This document shows positions 8,595 through 18,135 of a DNA stretch of 64,000 nucleotides, in pieces. Within the stretch, counting starts at the first letter, position 1, and every line of letters begins with the position of its first letter. Both the position numbers and the translations under genes were made by a program. The stretch lies in assembly GCA_044228435.1 (NCBI GenBank), contig JBGAUW010000005.1:207295-271294 (forward strand). The letters run 5' to 3'. The stretch is from Bog-950 sp044228435 (GTDB lineage: Bacteria; Bacteroidota; Bacteroidia; Chitinophagales; LD1). The notes under the pieces were generated by a model, which had not been told where the DNA came from, made no database searches, and saw only the letters and a program-made list of their open reading frames with translations.

Positions 8595-9125
8595 ATGCCA
8601 CAATTTCAAATTCGCGCTGCTGTTGTAGAAGATGCGCTGGCTATTGCCAGTGTGCAATACTATGGCTGGCAACAAACTTACCAAGGCATTATAAATCAGG
8701 CTTACCTCGATAGCTTGAGCATTGAAAAGGGTTTGGAGTTTACAAAACGGTTGCTCGCTTCTGCACAACCGGTTACACTGGTAATGGTTAATGCGGATAG
8801 TGCTGTTATTGGCTATATAAGCTGCGGAAAGAACCGGGCGGCAGAGTTGCCTTGCGATGGAGAGATATATGCAATGTATGTTTTAAAGCAGTACCACGGC
8901 CTTGGGTTGGGCAAACAATTGCTTATAGAAGCAGTAGCGCAGCTTTTAAAAAGAGGATATCAATCGGTTTGTGTGTTTGTGCTGAAAGATAACCCCGCTG
9001 GAGGCTTTTATAAAAGTTTTAAACCCGACTTAGAAGTTACAGTTAAAGTAACGATTGGAAATGATGAGTACGAAGAACTGGGGTTAGGATGGAACGATGC
9101 CAACAGCCTTACTGCTACCTGCTAA
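8595..9125 (+). CDS. GNAT family N-acetyltransferase
   Basis: The 176-residue protein is a single GNAT domain. Residues 5-30 carry the first strand and helix (IRAAVVEDALAIASVQYYGWQQTY). The core acetyl-CoA-binding motif is at about 96-108 (MYVLKQYHGLGLGKQLL, with the Q/R-x-x-G-x-G/A pattern as HGLGLG). The last part includes CVFVLKDNPAGGFYKS, a typical C-terminal strand and helix. Such proteins acetylate small amines or protein N-termini; the substrate cannot be predicted. It is a stand-alone gene with terminators on both sides (8548-8588 and 9130-9157). Confidence 0.9.
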   Translation: MPQFQIRAAVVEDALAIASVQYYGWQQTYQGIINQAYLDSLSIEKGLEFTKRLLASAQPVTLVMVNADSAVIGYISCGKNRAAELPCDGEIYAMYVLKQYHGLGLGKQLLIEAVAQLLKRGYQSVCVFVLKDNPAGGFYKSFKPDLEVTVKVTIGNDEYEELGLGWNDANSLTATC

Positions 9126-9157
9126 AAAACAAAGCCCCCGGCACATTGGGGGCTTTG
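9126..9157 (-). terminator. Terminator of the collagen-like gene
   Basis: Perfect 10-bp stem CAAAGCCCCC (9130-9139) with GGGGGCTTTG (9148-9157). The A-run before the stem gives a T-run on the minus strand, so it ends transcription of the collagen-like gene; it also lies at the end of the facing GNAT gene. Confidence 0.85.
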
Positions 9158-9182
9158 AAAGCAAAACTAAAAATCGGCTTTA

Positions 9183-11609
9183 CTAAGGCACAGTAAAAGT
9201 TACAGTATAGGTGGTAGCGGGGTTAATGGTTATACCCGTTACACTTGAGTTATTTGGCAAGGCTTCGTACCAGGTGGTGCGCGAACCGGCAGTATTGGCG
9301 CAAGATCCCGAACTGGTTGTGCTGGCATAATTAAACGTACCCGCCTGCGCGGTGGCGGCCGCATCTACATAAATTAGTCCGCCGCCTGGCTGTAAGGCTA
9401 CCAGGCCAGGGCTTATATTACCGTTGGTAGTAGATACCACCATTGTTCCCGTACATCCTGCAGCAGAGTGGAAGGTTGTAGCGGAAGCAACTGCCCCACG
9501 CGTAATTATATTAATTAAATAGCCCGTATTGCTTAAAAAAGTGTAGTTGTTTCCGGTTGCGCTTATAAACTGCATGTTGTAGGGTGCTGCACTGCTTAAG
9601 CTAACGGTATTGCCGTTAAGTTTAATAGTATACCCAGCCGAAGCCGATGCGCCTGTTGGCCCTGTTGCGCCGGTAGATCCCGTGTTACCTTTTACGCCAG
9701 TTGGGCCTGTTGCTCCTGCTGTTCCAACACCAGTTGGGCCGGTTGGTCCGGTAGCGCCGGCTGTTCCAATACCGGTAGCACCGGTAGGGCCTGTTATCCC
9801 GGCACCTGTTGCACCAGTGGCGCCCGTAGGGCCGGTATTACCTGCTACACCAATTCCCGTTGGGCCGGTGGGGCCGGTAACGCTTGCACCTGTTGGGCCG
9901 GTTGGCCCTGTATTGCCGGCAACACCTACCCCGGTAGCTCCGGTGGGGCCTGTAACTCCGGCACCGGTTGGGCCGGTATTACCCTGCGGACCGGTTATAC
10001 CTTGTGGACCAGTGGGACCAGCATCGCCTTGTGGGCCGGTATTGCCTTGTAAACCCTGTACGCCCGGGCTACCCTGCAACCCGGTATTACCCGTGGGGCC
10101 TTGCAAACCCTGAAGGCCGGTAACTCCTTGTAATCCTTGTGGGCCCGTATCTCCTTGCAGGCCTGTTGGACCCGCATCGCCTTGTAAACCCTGAGAGCCC
10201 GTAGCACCTTGTAATCCTTGCGGACCGGTATTTCCCTGCGGGCCGGTTGGGCCAACTTCGCCTTGCAAACCCGTTGCTCCTTGTTGACCGGTGTCACCTT
10301 TTTGCCCTGTTGGGCCGGTATTACCTTGTGGTCCGGTATCACCCGTTACACCTTGCGCGCCTGTATTGCCTATTGGCCCTTGCGCGCCAGTATCGCCGGT
10401 TGCCCCTTGTAAGCCAGTATCACCTTGTGGTCCGGTATTACCTATTAAACCTTGTAAACCGGTACTTCCGGTCGGTCCTGTAGGGCCGGCAACACCCTGC
10501 AAACCGGCATCACCCGTAGCGCCGGTTTCGCCTTTCGGGCCGGTAGCGCCAGTGGGTCCACCACCAGAACCGGTTGGGCCGGTATCTCCGGTTGCACCAG
10601 TCGGGCCTGTTTCGCCCTGTGCCCCTGTATCGCCGGTTGGCCCGGTTGCACCTGTAACACCCGTTTCGCCCTGCGCTCCGGTGTTACCCTGCGCACCAGT
10701 ATCGCCTTTAGCGCCTTGTAAACCGGTATCACCTTGCGGGCCGGTGTTACCTATTAAGCCTTGTAAACCGGTATCGCCGGTTGGCCCTGTAGGACCTGTA
10801 ACACCTTGCAAACCAGTATCGCCAGTTGCACCACTTGGCCCTGTAGGTCCGGTTTCACCTTGTAAACCCGTATCGCCGGTTGGGCCTGTTGGGCCGCCGC
10901 CCGCTCCTGTAGGCCCTGTATCGCCCGTTGCACCGGTTGGGCCGGTTGCACCCATATCTCCCTGTAAACCCGTATTTCCAACAGCACCCTGAGGGCCGGT
11001 ATCTCCGGTTGGCCCTTGTTGACCCTGAGGGCCGGTGTCACCTTGCGGACCAGTATTACCCGCTACACCCTGATTTCCCTGCAACCCCTGAGGGCCGGTA
11101 TCTCCTGTGGGACCTTGCAAGCCCTGCGGCCCAGTATCGCCTGTTGCTCCCTGGGCACCGGCCGAACCGGTAGCTCCTGTGGGGCCGGTAGTTCCGCCCC
11201 CACTATTGCCGGCATATAAAGCATAGGGCACACTAAGCAATTGCGAGGTGCCCATGTCAACAAAATTAGCTCCTCCGGCAATATCAACTTCTACCTGCAG
11301 GTATTTTGCACCCGAACCCCAGTTTACATTAGTCAAAGGAGACGAACCACCTATATATTGCGTTATTAAACCAAACTGGTTGGTAATTGCTGTATTGGTT
11401 TCGGTAAATACCACCGGACCGTTGGCTGTGCCATCGTGTATACGAAAGCGCACCGTAACGTTGCTTCCGGCACTTAATGGTTGCCCCGAAGCATCGCGCA
11501 CTATTGCCTGGTAATTGAGTTTTTGCGGCGACTGCGCATTAGCTACTGCAAAACCTACAAGCAACAATACGAGCGTAAGCCAAACAGGTGAGGTAATTTT
11601 TTTGTTCAT
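9183..11609 (-). CDS. Secreted collagen-like (Gly-X-Y) repeat protein
   Basis: The 808-residue protein starts with a signal peptide ending near residue 25 (FAVANA) followed by QSPQKLNYQAIVRDASGQPL, an N-terminal domain seen on many Bacteroidota surface proteins. From about residue 138 to 655 it is an almost unbroken collagen-type array. The triplets are mostly GPT, GAT, GDT, GPQ, GLQ and GNT, with GGGPTG-type breaks near residues 235 and 350. The C-terminal 150 residues are non-repetitive (GYTIKLNGNTVSLSS to YTVTFTVP) and resemble the trimerising beta domains at the ends of bacterial collagen-like proteins. The protein is expected to form a trimeric rod on the cell surface or in the matrix. 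No T9SS sorting domain is obvious. Repeats of this length are prone to copy-number change. Confidence 0.93.
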   Translation of the reverse strand: MNKKITSPVWLTLVLLLVGFAVANAQSPQKLNYQAIVRDASGQPLSAGSNVTVRFRIHDGTANGPVVFTETNTAITNQFGLITQYIGGSSPLTNVNWGSGAKYLQVEVDIAGGANFVDMGTSQLLSVPYALYAGNSGGGTTGPTGATGSAGAQGATGDTGPQGLQGPTGDTGPQGLQGNQGVAGNTGPQGDTGPQGQQGPTGDTGPQGAVGNTGLQGDMGATGPTGATGDTGPTGAGGGPTGPTGDTGLQGETGPTGPSGATGDTGLQGVTGPTGPTGDTGLQGLIGNTGPQGDTGLQGAKGDTGAQGNTGAQGETGVTGATGPTGDTGAQGETGPTGATGDTGPTGSGGGPTGATGPKGETGATGDAGLQGVAGPTGPTGSTGLQGLIGNTGPQGDTGLQGATGDTGAQGPIGNTGAQGVTGDTGPQGNTGPTGQKGDTGQQGATGLQGEVGPTGPQGNTGPQGLQGATGSQGLQGDAGPTGLQGDTGPQGLQGVTGLQGLQGPTGNTGLQGSPGVQGLQGNTGPQGDAGPTGPQGITGPQGNTGPTGAGVTGPTGATGVGVAGNTGPTGPTGASVTGPTGPTGIGVAGNTGPTGATGATGAGITGPTGATGIGTAGATGPTGPTGVGTAGATGPTGVKGNTGSTGATGPTGASASAGYTIKLNGNTVSLSSAAPYNMQFISATGNNYTFLSNTGYLINIITRGAVASATTFHSAAGCTGTMVVSTTNGNISPGLVALQPGGGLIYVDAAATAQAGTFNYASTTSSGSCANTAGSRTTWYEALPNNSSVTGITINPATTYTVTFTVP

Positions 11610-11902
11610 AGGGTTATGTTGGATAGTTGTATAATCACTTTTTATGACCAGAAAAACAGGCGTAGTTTTAGTGGCTACTCTGTATTTCTCTTATCAACTC
11701 AATTATAAATACCCTTCTTTCCAATCCCTCTTTTAGTGTTGTTTTATTTGCAAAGTGCCATGCTTATAATGGAACATCAGAATTGGCTGCTTTTAAGGCT
11801 TTTTAGACCGTCGGGTAAACTTAATAGCTTACTTATAATCACTTTTTCGAAATTATTTTTTGCTTTACAAAATCCGGAACATATTAGCCGGAACAATATA
11901 TT
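11610..11902. other. Divergent intergenic region with a 14-bp direct repeat
   Basis: This 293 bp gap lies between the divergent collagen-like gene and the 514-residue unknown gene. It holds two exact copies of TATAATCACTTTTT at 11630-11643 and 11834-11847. No gene or structured RNA was recognised. Confidence 0.5.
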
Positions 11903-13447
11903 ATGGCAAAGCAAGCTACCCGCAGAGCACGGCAGGGTTCACCGTTAGTGTATCAATTAATTGAACGGATGAGCGGAGATGAAAAACGTTACTTTAAACT
12001 TTTTGCCCAGAAATATGATAAAGGCGATAACAACCTGTGCTTATGCTTATTTAATGCTGTAAACGAGCAATTGCGCAAAGGAAATGCCATTAGTGACCAA
12101 ACCATACAGCAGCAAATTAAAGGACACTCGCTGCAAGACTATTTTGCAAGCGCTAAAAACAAACTAAAAAATATGCTTTGCGATGCGCTTTACGAAATGC
12201 ATAGCAAACACATGGAAGAGTTTACCATAATGAAAAATATAGGCATTGCCGGCATATTGCACGATAAGGGTTTTATGGAGGAGGGAAACAAACAGCTTAA
12301 ACAAGCCATGGAAGTAGCGCGGCAAAAAGAATATTACACATTGTGGCTGGAGGGTTTCAGGCATCGCGTAAACTATAGCGTTACGGGGCTTACAACCGAC
12401 TTTAAGCTGTTGCATAGCTGGAATGATGAAATGCAGGAAGTAATGACAACGCTTACCGATTATTCGCAGCAGGTGTTTTACAACCGGCTAACCTTTAATG
12501 CCTACGTAGCGGCGCCCGATAAAATAGATGCCCGTACCACCAAAGTGTTTAATGAAAAAAGCCTGCTTGAAAACACCAGGAAGGCCAAATCGGCCTATGC
12601 AAAATACCTTTCGCTAAACGGACTGATTTTTTACTACGAAAAGAATAAACAGCGTAAGCAGATAAACCATATTGCCCTGCAACAAAAAAATGTACTGTTT
12701 GAAACGCTGGCTTATACCAACCGCTATACCGGCGAGTTTTTTGTGTCGTACCAAAATTACTTAAACAGCCTGGACCCACGAACAGAGCCAGACCTGATAA
12801 TAGAAGGTAGCCGCGAAATGGAAAAGTTGGCGCAACAATATCTTGTAAAAGGCAAAAACAAGAAGGTAGGCACCCTTGCGGTTTTTAGCGCTACTACCAT
12901 CCGGCTGAATGTTTTTATTGAGCAAAACAACTTGGCCGCGCTTAAAACGGAAGTTGTACATGCTATACGAGTACATAAACAGACCAGTACTATATTAGGC
13001 AATGTACACGAGGTGGTTTTATCCTCGCTGATAAAAGATTCATTTTTTGGTTTAAGCAAATATGCCGAAGCCTTAAAATGGATAAAACATATTAAGGCTG
13101 TGGCACCAGCCGGAGTAATGAACCATTATAAGTTTTGCAATCTGTTAACCGAGTTAATGATATTGATTGACAGTGGTGCAAGCATTAGGTCCTTGCGGAA
13201 CAGTGAAGAAAACCTGCGCCTTTCAATAAGCCGATTTAACTTTACCGAACCACAGCAACAAACCTTATTGCATTTGCTTAAACTGGTAAGCACGGTTACA
13301 ACTGCACGCAATGGTAAAGAGACGGGTATTTATTTGAACAACATTCTCGCTTTTACCCAAACTATCAGAAAAAGCGCGGATGGTACCCTTAGAAACATAG
13401 TGGCCGAAAGCAATCTTGCTCTATGGGCTACAAGAAAACTAAAGTAG
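11903..13447 (+). CDS. Uncharacterised helical protein
   Basis: A 514-residue soluble protein with no signal peptide and a basic N-terminus (MAKQATRRARQGSPLVYQLIERMSGDEKRYF is the start region, with the typical reading DEKRYFKLF). I do not recognise a domain. It appears wholly helical, with repeated amphipathic helices that suggest a TPR-like or other alpha-solenoid fold, and it is similar in general style to large hypothetical proteins found widely in Bacteroidota. It has no obvious operon partner: the upstream gene is divergent, and a small secreted protein gene follows after 136 bp. Its function is unknown. Confidence 0.7.
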   Translation: MAKQATRRARQGSPLVYQLIERMSGDEKRYFKLFAQKYDKGDNNLCLCLFNAVNEQLRKGNAISDQTIQQQIKGHSLQDYFASAKNKLKNMLCDALYEMHSKHMEEFTIMKNIGIAGILHDKGFMEEGNKQLKQAMEVARQKEYYTLWLEGFRHRVNYSVTGLTTDFKLLHSWNDEMQEVMTTLTDYSQQVFYNRLTFNAYVAAPDKIDARTTKVFNEKSLLENTRKAKSAYAKYLSLNGLIFYYEKNKQRKQINHIALQQKNVLFETLAYTNRYTGEFFVSYQNYLNSLDPRTEPDLIIEGSREMEKLAQQYLVKGKNKKVGTLAVFSATTIRLNVFIEQNNLAALKTEVVHAIRVHKQTSTILGNVHEVVLSSLIKDSFFGLSKYAEALKWIKHIKAVAPAGVMNHYKFCNLLTELMILIDSGASIRSLRNSEENLRLSISRFNFTEPQQQTLLHLLKLVSTVTTARNGKETGIYLNNILAFTQTIRKSADGTLRNIVAESNLALWATRKLK

Positions 13448-13583
13448 TAAATGCGGACAAAGTGATTCGGCCCAATTAAATTTCGGACTTTGGAAAGAGT
13501 TTGTAATTTTAATTTGTCGCAAGTATGTATGTCTTTGTGTGAGTATGTTCCGTCTGGTTTTTTTAAAACAAAAACGTTTGCAG

Positions 13584-13961
13584 ATGAAAAGATTACTACT
13601 CCTTCCATTGCTATTTGTTGCTTTAAATTCTTTTGCCGGCTGGGAAATGATGTTCTGCGACTCTGTAGATGACAAGGGCAATTGCACAGGCAAAGCAGAA
13701 ACATTCTCCCTTGCAGGTAGATTAAATGTGCTACTGTTAAACCCTGACGGCCTGCGCACAACCAAGGTTTATTTCGAAGTTTACAAGGTAGACCCTAATA
13801 CCTTTATGGAAGACCTGGTAATTACTGAAGAGGTGAACACCACCGCAGAAGCCAACAAGGTTGCTGCAGTGCTAAAGCCCACGGCTAAAGGCAATTACCT
13901 GGTAAAAGCCCGCAACGCCTATAAAGACTATATAACCTCGCGCGAGTTGGTAATAAATTAA
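13584..13961 (+). CDS. Small secreted protein of unknown function
   Basis: I place the start at the ATG at 13584, because the first residues then form a clean signal peptide (MKRLLLLPLLFVALNSFA). The longer frame from 13539 would put 15 extra polar residues ahead of it. The mature part, about 107 residues, begins GWEMMFCDSVDDKGNC, with two cysteines that could form a disulfide, and continues as a beta-rich domain (LLLNPDGLRTTKVYFEVYKV, NYLVKARNAYKDY). No family was recognised. A strong bidirectional terminator lies directly downstream. Confidence 0.7.
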   Translation: MKRLLLLPLLFVALNSFAGWEMMFCDSVDDKGNCTGKAETFSLAGRLNVLLLNPDGLRTTKVYFEVYKVDPNTFMEDLVITEEVNTTAEANKVAAVLKPTAKGNYLVKARNAYKDYITSRELVIN

Positions 13962-13973
13962 GATAATAGTGCC

Positions 13974-14020
13974 ACTATAAACAGAAAGCCGGATAAGTTA
14001 TCCGGCTTTCTGTTTATAGT
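13974..14020. terminator. Perfect 47-bp palindrome, bidirectional terminator
   Basis: Two perfect 23-bp arms (13974-13996 and 13998-14020), with AGAAAGCCGGATAA in the left arm, pair around a single central base. The structure lies between two convergent genes, and A/T-rich outer ends supply T-runs on both strands. It is best read as a shared terminator. Confidence 0.85.
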
Positions 14021-14038
14021 TTTAATCTGTTCGATATC

Positions 14039-14437
14039 TCAAATTCTAAATTGCATCTCAATAGATGCTCCATTATCAGAGAAAACGACCATATCAGCCA
14101 GTTGCATCATTAAAAACACACCACGTCCGTGGGTCTTTTCAAGGTTTTCCGGCTCGGTTGGGTCTGGCAAATTGTTGTAATCGAACCCGGGGCCCTGGTC
14201 TTTAACAATAAAAGTAAGGTTCTTTCCGCGTTCATCCAGGCCGTATTCAATAGTAACGCTCTTGTTTACATCGCATTTATTACCGTGTATAATGGCATTA
14301 TTGGCGGCTTCTGTAATGGAAATCAGGATATTACCATATACATCGTCTCCAATATTTACTTCATTGCGCAGCTCGTCAATAAATTTCTCTACAGCAGCAA
14401 CATTCTCGGGTTTGGAAGATATCTTAAGTGATTTCAC
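14039..14437 (-). CDS. RsbW-like ATP-binding (HATPase_c_2) protein
   Basis: The 132-residue protein is a single GHKL-type ATPase domain. The N-box reads ITEAANNAIIHGN (about 46-58), the G1 box is DQGPGFD (about 85-91), and the G2 region is HGRGVFLM (about 107-114). It belongs with the anti-sigma/serine kinase proteins of the RsbW/SpoIIAB type. These bind an alternative sigma factor and phosphorylate an STAS anti-anti-sigma partner. No partner gene (STAS or sigma) lies beside it, so the circuit cannot be named. The gene converges with the small secreted protein gene. Confidence 0.88.
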   Translation of the reverse strand: MKSLKISSKPENVAAVEKFIDELRNEVNIGDDVYGNILISITEAANNAIIHGNKCDVNKSVTIEYGLDERGKNLTFIVKDQGPGFDYNNLPDPTEPENLEKTHGRGVFLMMQLADMVVFSDNGASIEMQFRI

Positions 14438-14556
14438 AATTAGCTTTTGATTAGTGTAGAACTAAAACAATTATTCGATTAACAAATAAAGCAATCTCAT
14501 TTGGTATTGCAAACACATGAGGTAAAAATAAAACAACAAACAAATTGTGAAAAATC

Positions 14557-17500
14557 TTATTGAACGGTAATATTTCTGAAATACTTTTCTGCCAGGTTTT
14601 TATAATATGGCTTTAATGCCGGCGGAACCGTTTTATATAAATCTATTTCACTGTTTTTTGCTTTCAGGTATTCCTCCAGAGAGGGCGGCATTTTTCGCTC
14701 TGTATCTTTCGCTGTATTCGATTCACGTTCCTGCTTTTGGTCGCGCTCGCGCTGAGCATTCTCAGCCTCCAGCAGCTTAGTTAAAATATCCTGCTGGCGT
14801 TTAAGTGCCTCGGCCGTTAGTTGCTTATTAACCAATTCCTTTTCAGTTTGTTCCATTTGCTTAACCGCCTCGCCCAAATTGCCCAAACTTCCTTTACCAT
14901 CCTTATTTTCCTGCTGGTTAATTTTTTCGAGCTCGCGGCGTATCTGCGATTGCATCTGGGCCATTTCGGCAAACTCTTTACTATGCTGCCCCTGGCTTCC
15001 CTGCTTACCGGCCTTTTCGCCTTTGCCCTCGCGCTTCATCATTTCGCCCATCTGCTGCATTTTATCCGATAACTGCTTTTGCATTTTGCCCAGGTTTGGC
15101 AGGCCGTTACCCGGTTTTTTGCACTTCATACACATTTTAGGCTTACCATCATTTGGCTGCGATTGTTGCTCTTTTTCGCTTTGCTGTTGCTGCATTTGTT
15201 GTAAAGCCTCGCTTAGCATAAGGGCCAGGTTATTATACCCGGTCATAGTAAACTGCTGGTTGCTCATGGCCTTTACAGTATTACGGTCCTCAAGGTCGCT
15301 GATAGATTTGCTTAGATATTTGTTTACGTTGGTTATCTCTTTTGTAATAAACGATTTAATGCCATCCTGGCGCTTGGCAACAGCATACAGGCTATCTTCT
15401 ACCATTTTACTGTTTTCTTTAATCCGCTGCTGCTCCTTCATCAAATCAACGTACATAGGGTTATTAATATTGGTGCTCTTCAGGTTCTTCATCAATTTCT
15501 CTTCATCAAACGAAAGCTGTACAATGTTTTCCAATAGCTGACGAATAGCCTGCATATCTTCTGCCTCCTGCTCTGCTTCCATTGAGTTCTTCATGTCCGA
15601 CAGCTTTTTCGAAGCTTCTTTCATGTTGTTAGCGGCACTTTTTTGGTTTTTGCTGGCCTGCTGATTTTGCTTTTGCTCCATGTTTTGCTTCGCATCATCG
15701 GCTTGCTTTTCGGCAGTTTCCAAGCTCTTTTCTACCTCTTTAAAATCTTGCTCGCTCTTGGTTTCTTCATTCAGTTTTTTAAGGTCGGCTACATCTTTTT
15801 TGGCATCCTTTAAATCCTGTGCCAATTTATCCTGCTCTTTCTTTAAATCTTCCTGCGCCTTAGCATCTTTAGCATCGGCATTCTTCTCTGCTTCCTTGGC
15901 TAATTCTTCCTGCTTTTGGGCCATTTTATCCAGCTTATCGGCGGTTTCCTGCAGCTTTTGGTTAAACTCCATTTTTTTAAACAATTCCAGCATACGGTCC
16001 AACTCCTTCTCCATCTTCTCGTTGTTGGCTTGCATGTCGTCCATCTTATCCAACGCATCTTTCTTCTGCAAATCTTCCAGCATTTTTTGCAGCTTCTCCA
16101 TCATTTCCTTCATCTCCTTATTCATCAACTGCTCCATCAACTCTTGCAGACGCTCTTGCTTCTGGGCTATCTCGGGCTGTATTTCTTTAAACTCGTTCTG
16201 TTTCTCAACGTTGTTATCAAACTTCTTCTTTATTTCTTCCAGCTGTTGTTGCAGTTCTTTTTGCTTTTCAATATTCTGGGTCAGGTTCTTTTTATCTTCC
16301 CAGTTCAGGTTTTTCTTTTCCTGCAATTTATCCTTCATATCCCGCAACTCATTTTTGGCCTGTTCGGCTTTCTTCATTGCGTCTTTTAAATCTTGTTTTA
16401 ACTCTTTGTTATCTTTCGTTATCTCCTTGTTCAATTCGGTCATAGATGGCATATCAAAATGCATCAATTCGCTTTTGGTGGATTTGCTGCCATGTATACC
16501 ATCGTTATCCCATACTTCAAAATAGTAGGTGATTTTATCGCCCGGTTTAATCGAAAAATCAGAAAGCTGCCAGTAGTACTGAAAGTGCGATGAGGCTCCC
16601 GCTGTAAATGGCACATCTACCGATTTTAAACTACTGCTGGTAGAATCGGCACGGGTTAACTCATAGTTGAATGTAAGCCTGCGAATACCGTAATCGTCTG
16701 ATATTTCGCCGATGTAATAGTAGTATTTCTGCGTGGCCGAATCGTTCTTTTCGCGCACCACTATTACGGGATATAAGTCCGGCGTTACATTCAGTGAATA
16801 TGAAACGCTATCGGCATCCTTAACGTTGCTGTTAGATACCTTAACCACATATTGCGAGCTTTGTAAAAAGCTTTTGGTAAAAACAAATTCGGTTTCGCCA
16901 CTGCGTTTGGCACTATAAACCGAATCGCCCAAAGCAAATGACACCGCTTCTGCATTCTGCGTATTAAACTTCCACGAAAGACGGGTGCCGGCAGGTATTA
17001 CAAGGTCGCCCATGTTCTTTAAAACCTCATCCGGCTTGCCTGTGTATGCCGGGTAATCGCATATTACTTCAAAGCTTGCAACTACCGGTTTGGCTACAAT
17101 TTCAATAGTATACTCCTTGCTGCGAAAGCCATTGGCCAAAAACTGAAAAGTGGTAGACTTTTGCAGGTTTACAAACTCGTAAGTAAACAGGCTTTTATCT
17201 TTCTTTTTAAGGCTAACAACATTTTTGCTGTTTACATCCAGCAACTGCACCTCATTAGGCAACACATCGCCCTCTATTTTCACTTCCAGGTTAAAGTTTT
17301 CAAACTGTAAAGCCTTCAGGCTTTTGTTCTGTATTACAAACTGAAAGGGTGCTTCTTTTTCGTAAAAAGTATCGTTGTGGTATAAACGCTTAGTACCCTG
17401 CTTAATAATATTTGGCGCGGCAATTATTATAAACAGAAACAGCAGCACCGGTGGCGCCAGGTATTTCAAATATTTTTTGTTTTTGCTTAAATCAACCGCA

Positions 17501-17943
17501 AAGGCAAAGTCGATTGGCTTAAGCTCAACTGCCTTCTGGTCGATTGCGGCTAACAGCAATTGCGATTCGCTGTTGCCGGCCACACTATGTAGCTGTAGTA
17601 TATTAAGCAGTTTATCCTTTATCTCGGTAAAGTGGGTGCCTATAATTTGCGCTGCCTTTTCGTAGCTTATAATTTTACCCAGGCGGTAATAATGCAATAG
17701 AGGAATTAAAAAGAAGTTAGCAGTAAACGCTGCCGAAGAAAGTATAAAGCCATAAAATAGCACCTTGCGCATACCGGTAGAGAGGTAGAAGTAATACTCC
17801 AGCAGGTTAATGGCCAGAAAAAAAGCAAGCACATAAACCGCCGAAAAAATGGCGCCACGGATCAGCTGATTCGTATAATACTTACGAATAAACTTATCCA
17901 GCTTTTCTACCAGCGAATTATATTGCGGTGTTGTTTTAGTCAT
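14557..17943 (-). CDS. DUF4175-type membrane protein with long coiled coil
   Basis: This 1128-residue protein has three or so hydrophobic segments in its first 180 residues (about 35-55, 63-85 and 160-178), then a region of beta-sandwich style (about 200-520). A very long charged coiled-coil part follows, rich in K, E, Q, D and M (about 520-1100). The length and order match the DUF4175 family that is widespread in Bacteroidota and found near gliding, von Willebrand or AAA genes in some genomes. A TATCTTTG box on the minus strand (17953-17960) lies 9 bp before the start codon and fits the Bacteroidota -7 element, so the transcript may be almost leaderless. The cellular role is not established. 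The plus-strand open frames opposite it, rich in Ser/Cys/Phe, are shadows. Confidence 0.85.
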   Translation of the reverse strand: MTKTTPQYNSLVEKLDKFIRKYYTNQLIRGAIFSAVYVLAFFLAINLLEYYFYLSTGMRKVLFYGFILSSAAFTANFFLIPLLHYYRLGKIISYEKAAQIIGTHFTEIKDKLLNILQLHSVAGNSESQLLLAAIDQKAVELKPIDFAFAVDLSKNKKYLKYLAPPVLLFLFIIIAAPNIIKQGTKRLYHNDTFYEKEAPFQFVIQNKSLKALQFENFNLEVKIEGDVLPNEVQLLDVNSKNVVSLKKKDKSLFTYEFVNLQKSTTFQFLANGFRSKEYTIEIVAKPVVASFEVICDYPAYTGKPDEVLKNMGDLVIPAGTRLSWKFNTQNAEAVSFALGDSVYSAKRSGETEFVFTKSFLQSSQYVVKVSNSNVKDADSVSYSLNVTPDLYPVIVVREKNDSATQKYYYYIGEISDDYGIRRLTFNYELTRADSTSSSLKSVDVPFTAGASSHFQYYWQLSDFSIKPGDKITYYFEVWDNDGIHGSKSTKSELMHFDMPSMTELNKEITKDNKELKQDLKDAMKKAEQAKNELRDMKDKLQEKKNLNWEDKKNLTQNIEKQKELQQQLEEIKKKFDNNVEKQNEFKEIQPEIAQKQERLQELMEQLMNKEMKEMMEKLQKMLEDLQKKDALDKMDDMQANNEKMEKELDRMLELFKKMEFNQKLQETADKLDKMAQKQEELAKEAEKNADAKDAKAQEDLKKEQDKLAQDLKDAKKDVADLKKLNEETKSEQDFKEVEKSLETAEKQADDAKQNMEQKQNQQASKNQKSAANNMKEASKKLSDMKNSMEAEQEAEDMQAIRQLLENIVQLSFDEEKLMKNLKSTNINNPMYVDLMKEQQRIKENSKMVEDSLYAVAKRQDGIKSFITKEITNVNKYLSKSISDLEDRNTVKAMSNQQFTMTGYNNLALMLSEALQQMQQQQSEKEQQSQPNDGKPKMCMKCKKPGNGLPNLGKMQKQLSDKMQQMGEMMKREGKGEKAGKQGSQGQHSKEFAEMAQMQSQIRRELEKINQQENKDGKGSLGNLGEAVKQMEQTEKELVNKQLTAEALKRQQDILTKLLEAENAQRERDQKQERESNTAKDTERKMPPSLEEYLKAKNSEIDLYKTVPPALKPYYKNLAEKYFRNITVQ

Positions 17944-18135
17944 GTTCTATTACAAAGATAACACAGGGTACAGTTTTCCATAGCCCAGCCTACAAGTATA
18001 AAACGATTGTGTGAAAGGTTTGTTGTCGGTTTTGTTTCTTTAACTACATTTTAAACAACAGTGAAGCGCTTTGTCGACAGATAAGTGAAAAGCTTTAACA
18101 CAAAAAACTCATCTTTATGCCTTAAAACGTAAACT

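Noticed and set aside
9610..10992. Several long Pro/Val-rich open frames on the plus strand
   Set aside because: They are antisense readings of the Gly-X-Y repeat and have no signal or start context of their own.
14821..16525. Ser/Cys/Phe-rich and Leu-rich open frames opposite the DUF4175 gene
   Set aside because: They mirror the Lys/Glu-rich coiled coil on the other strand and show no independent coding signs.
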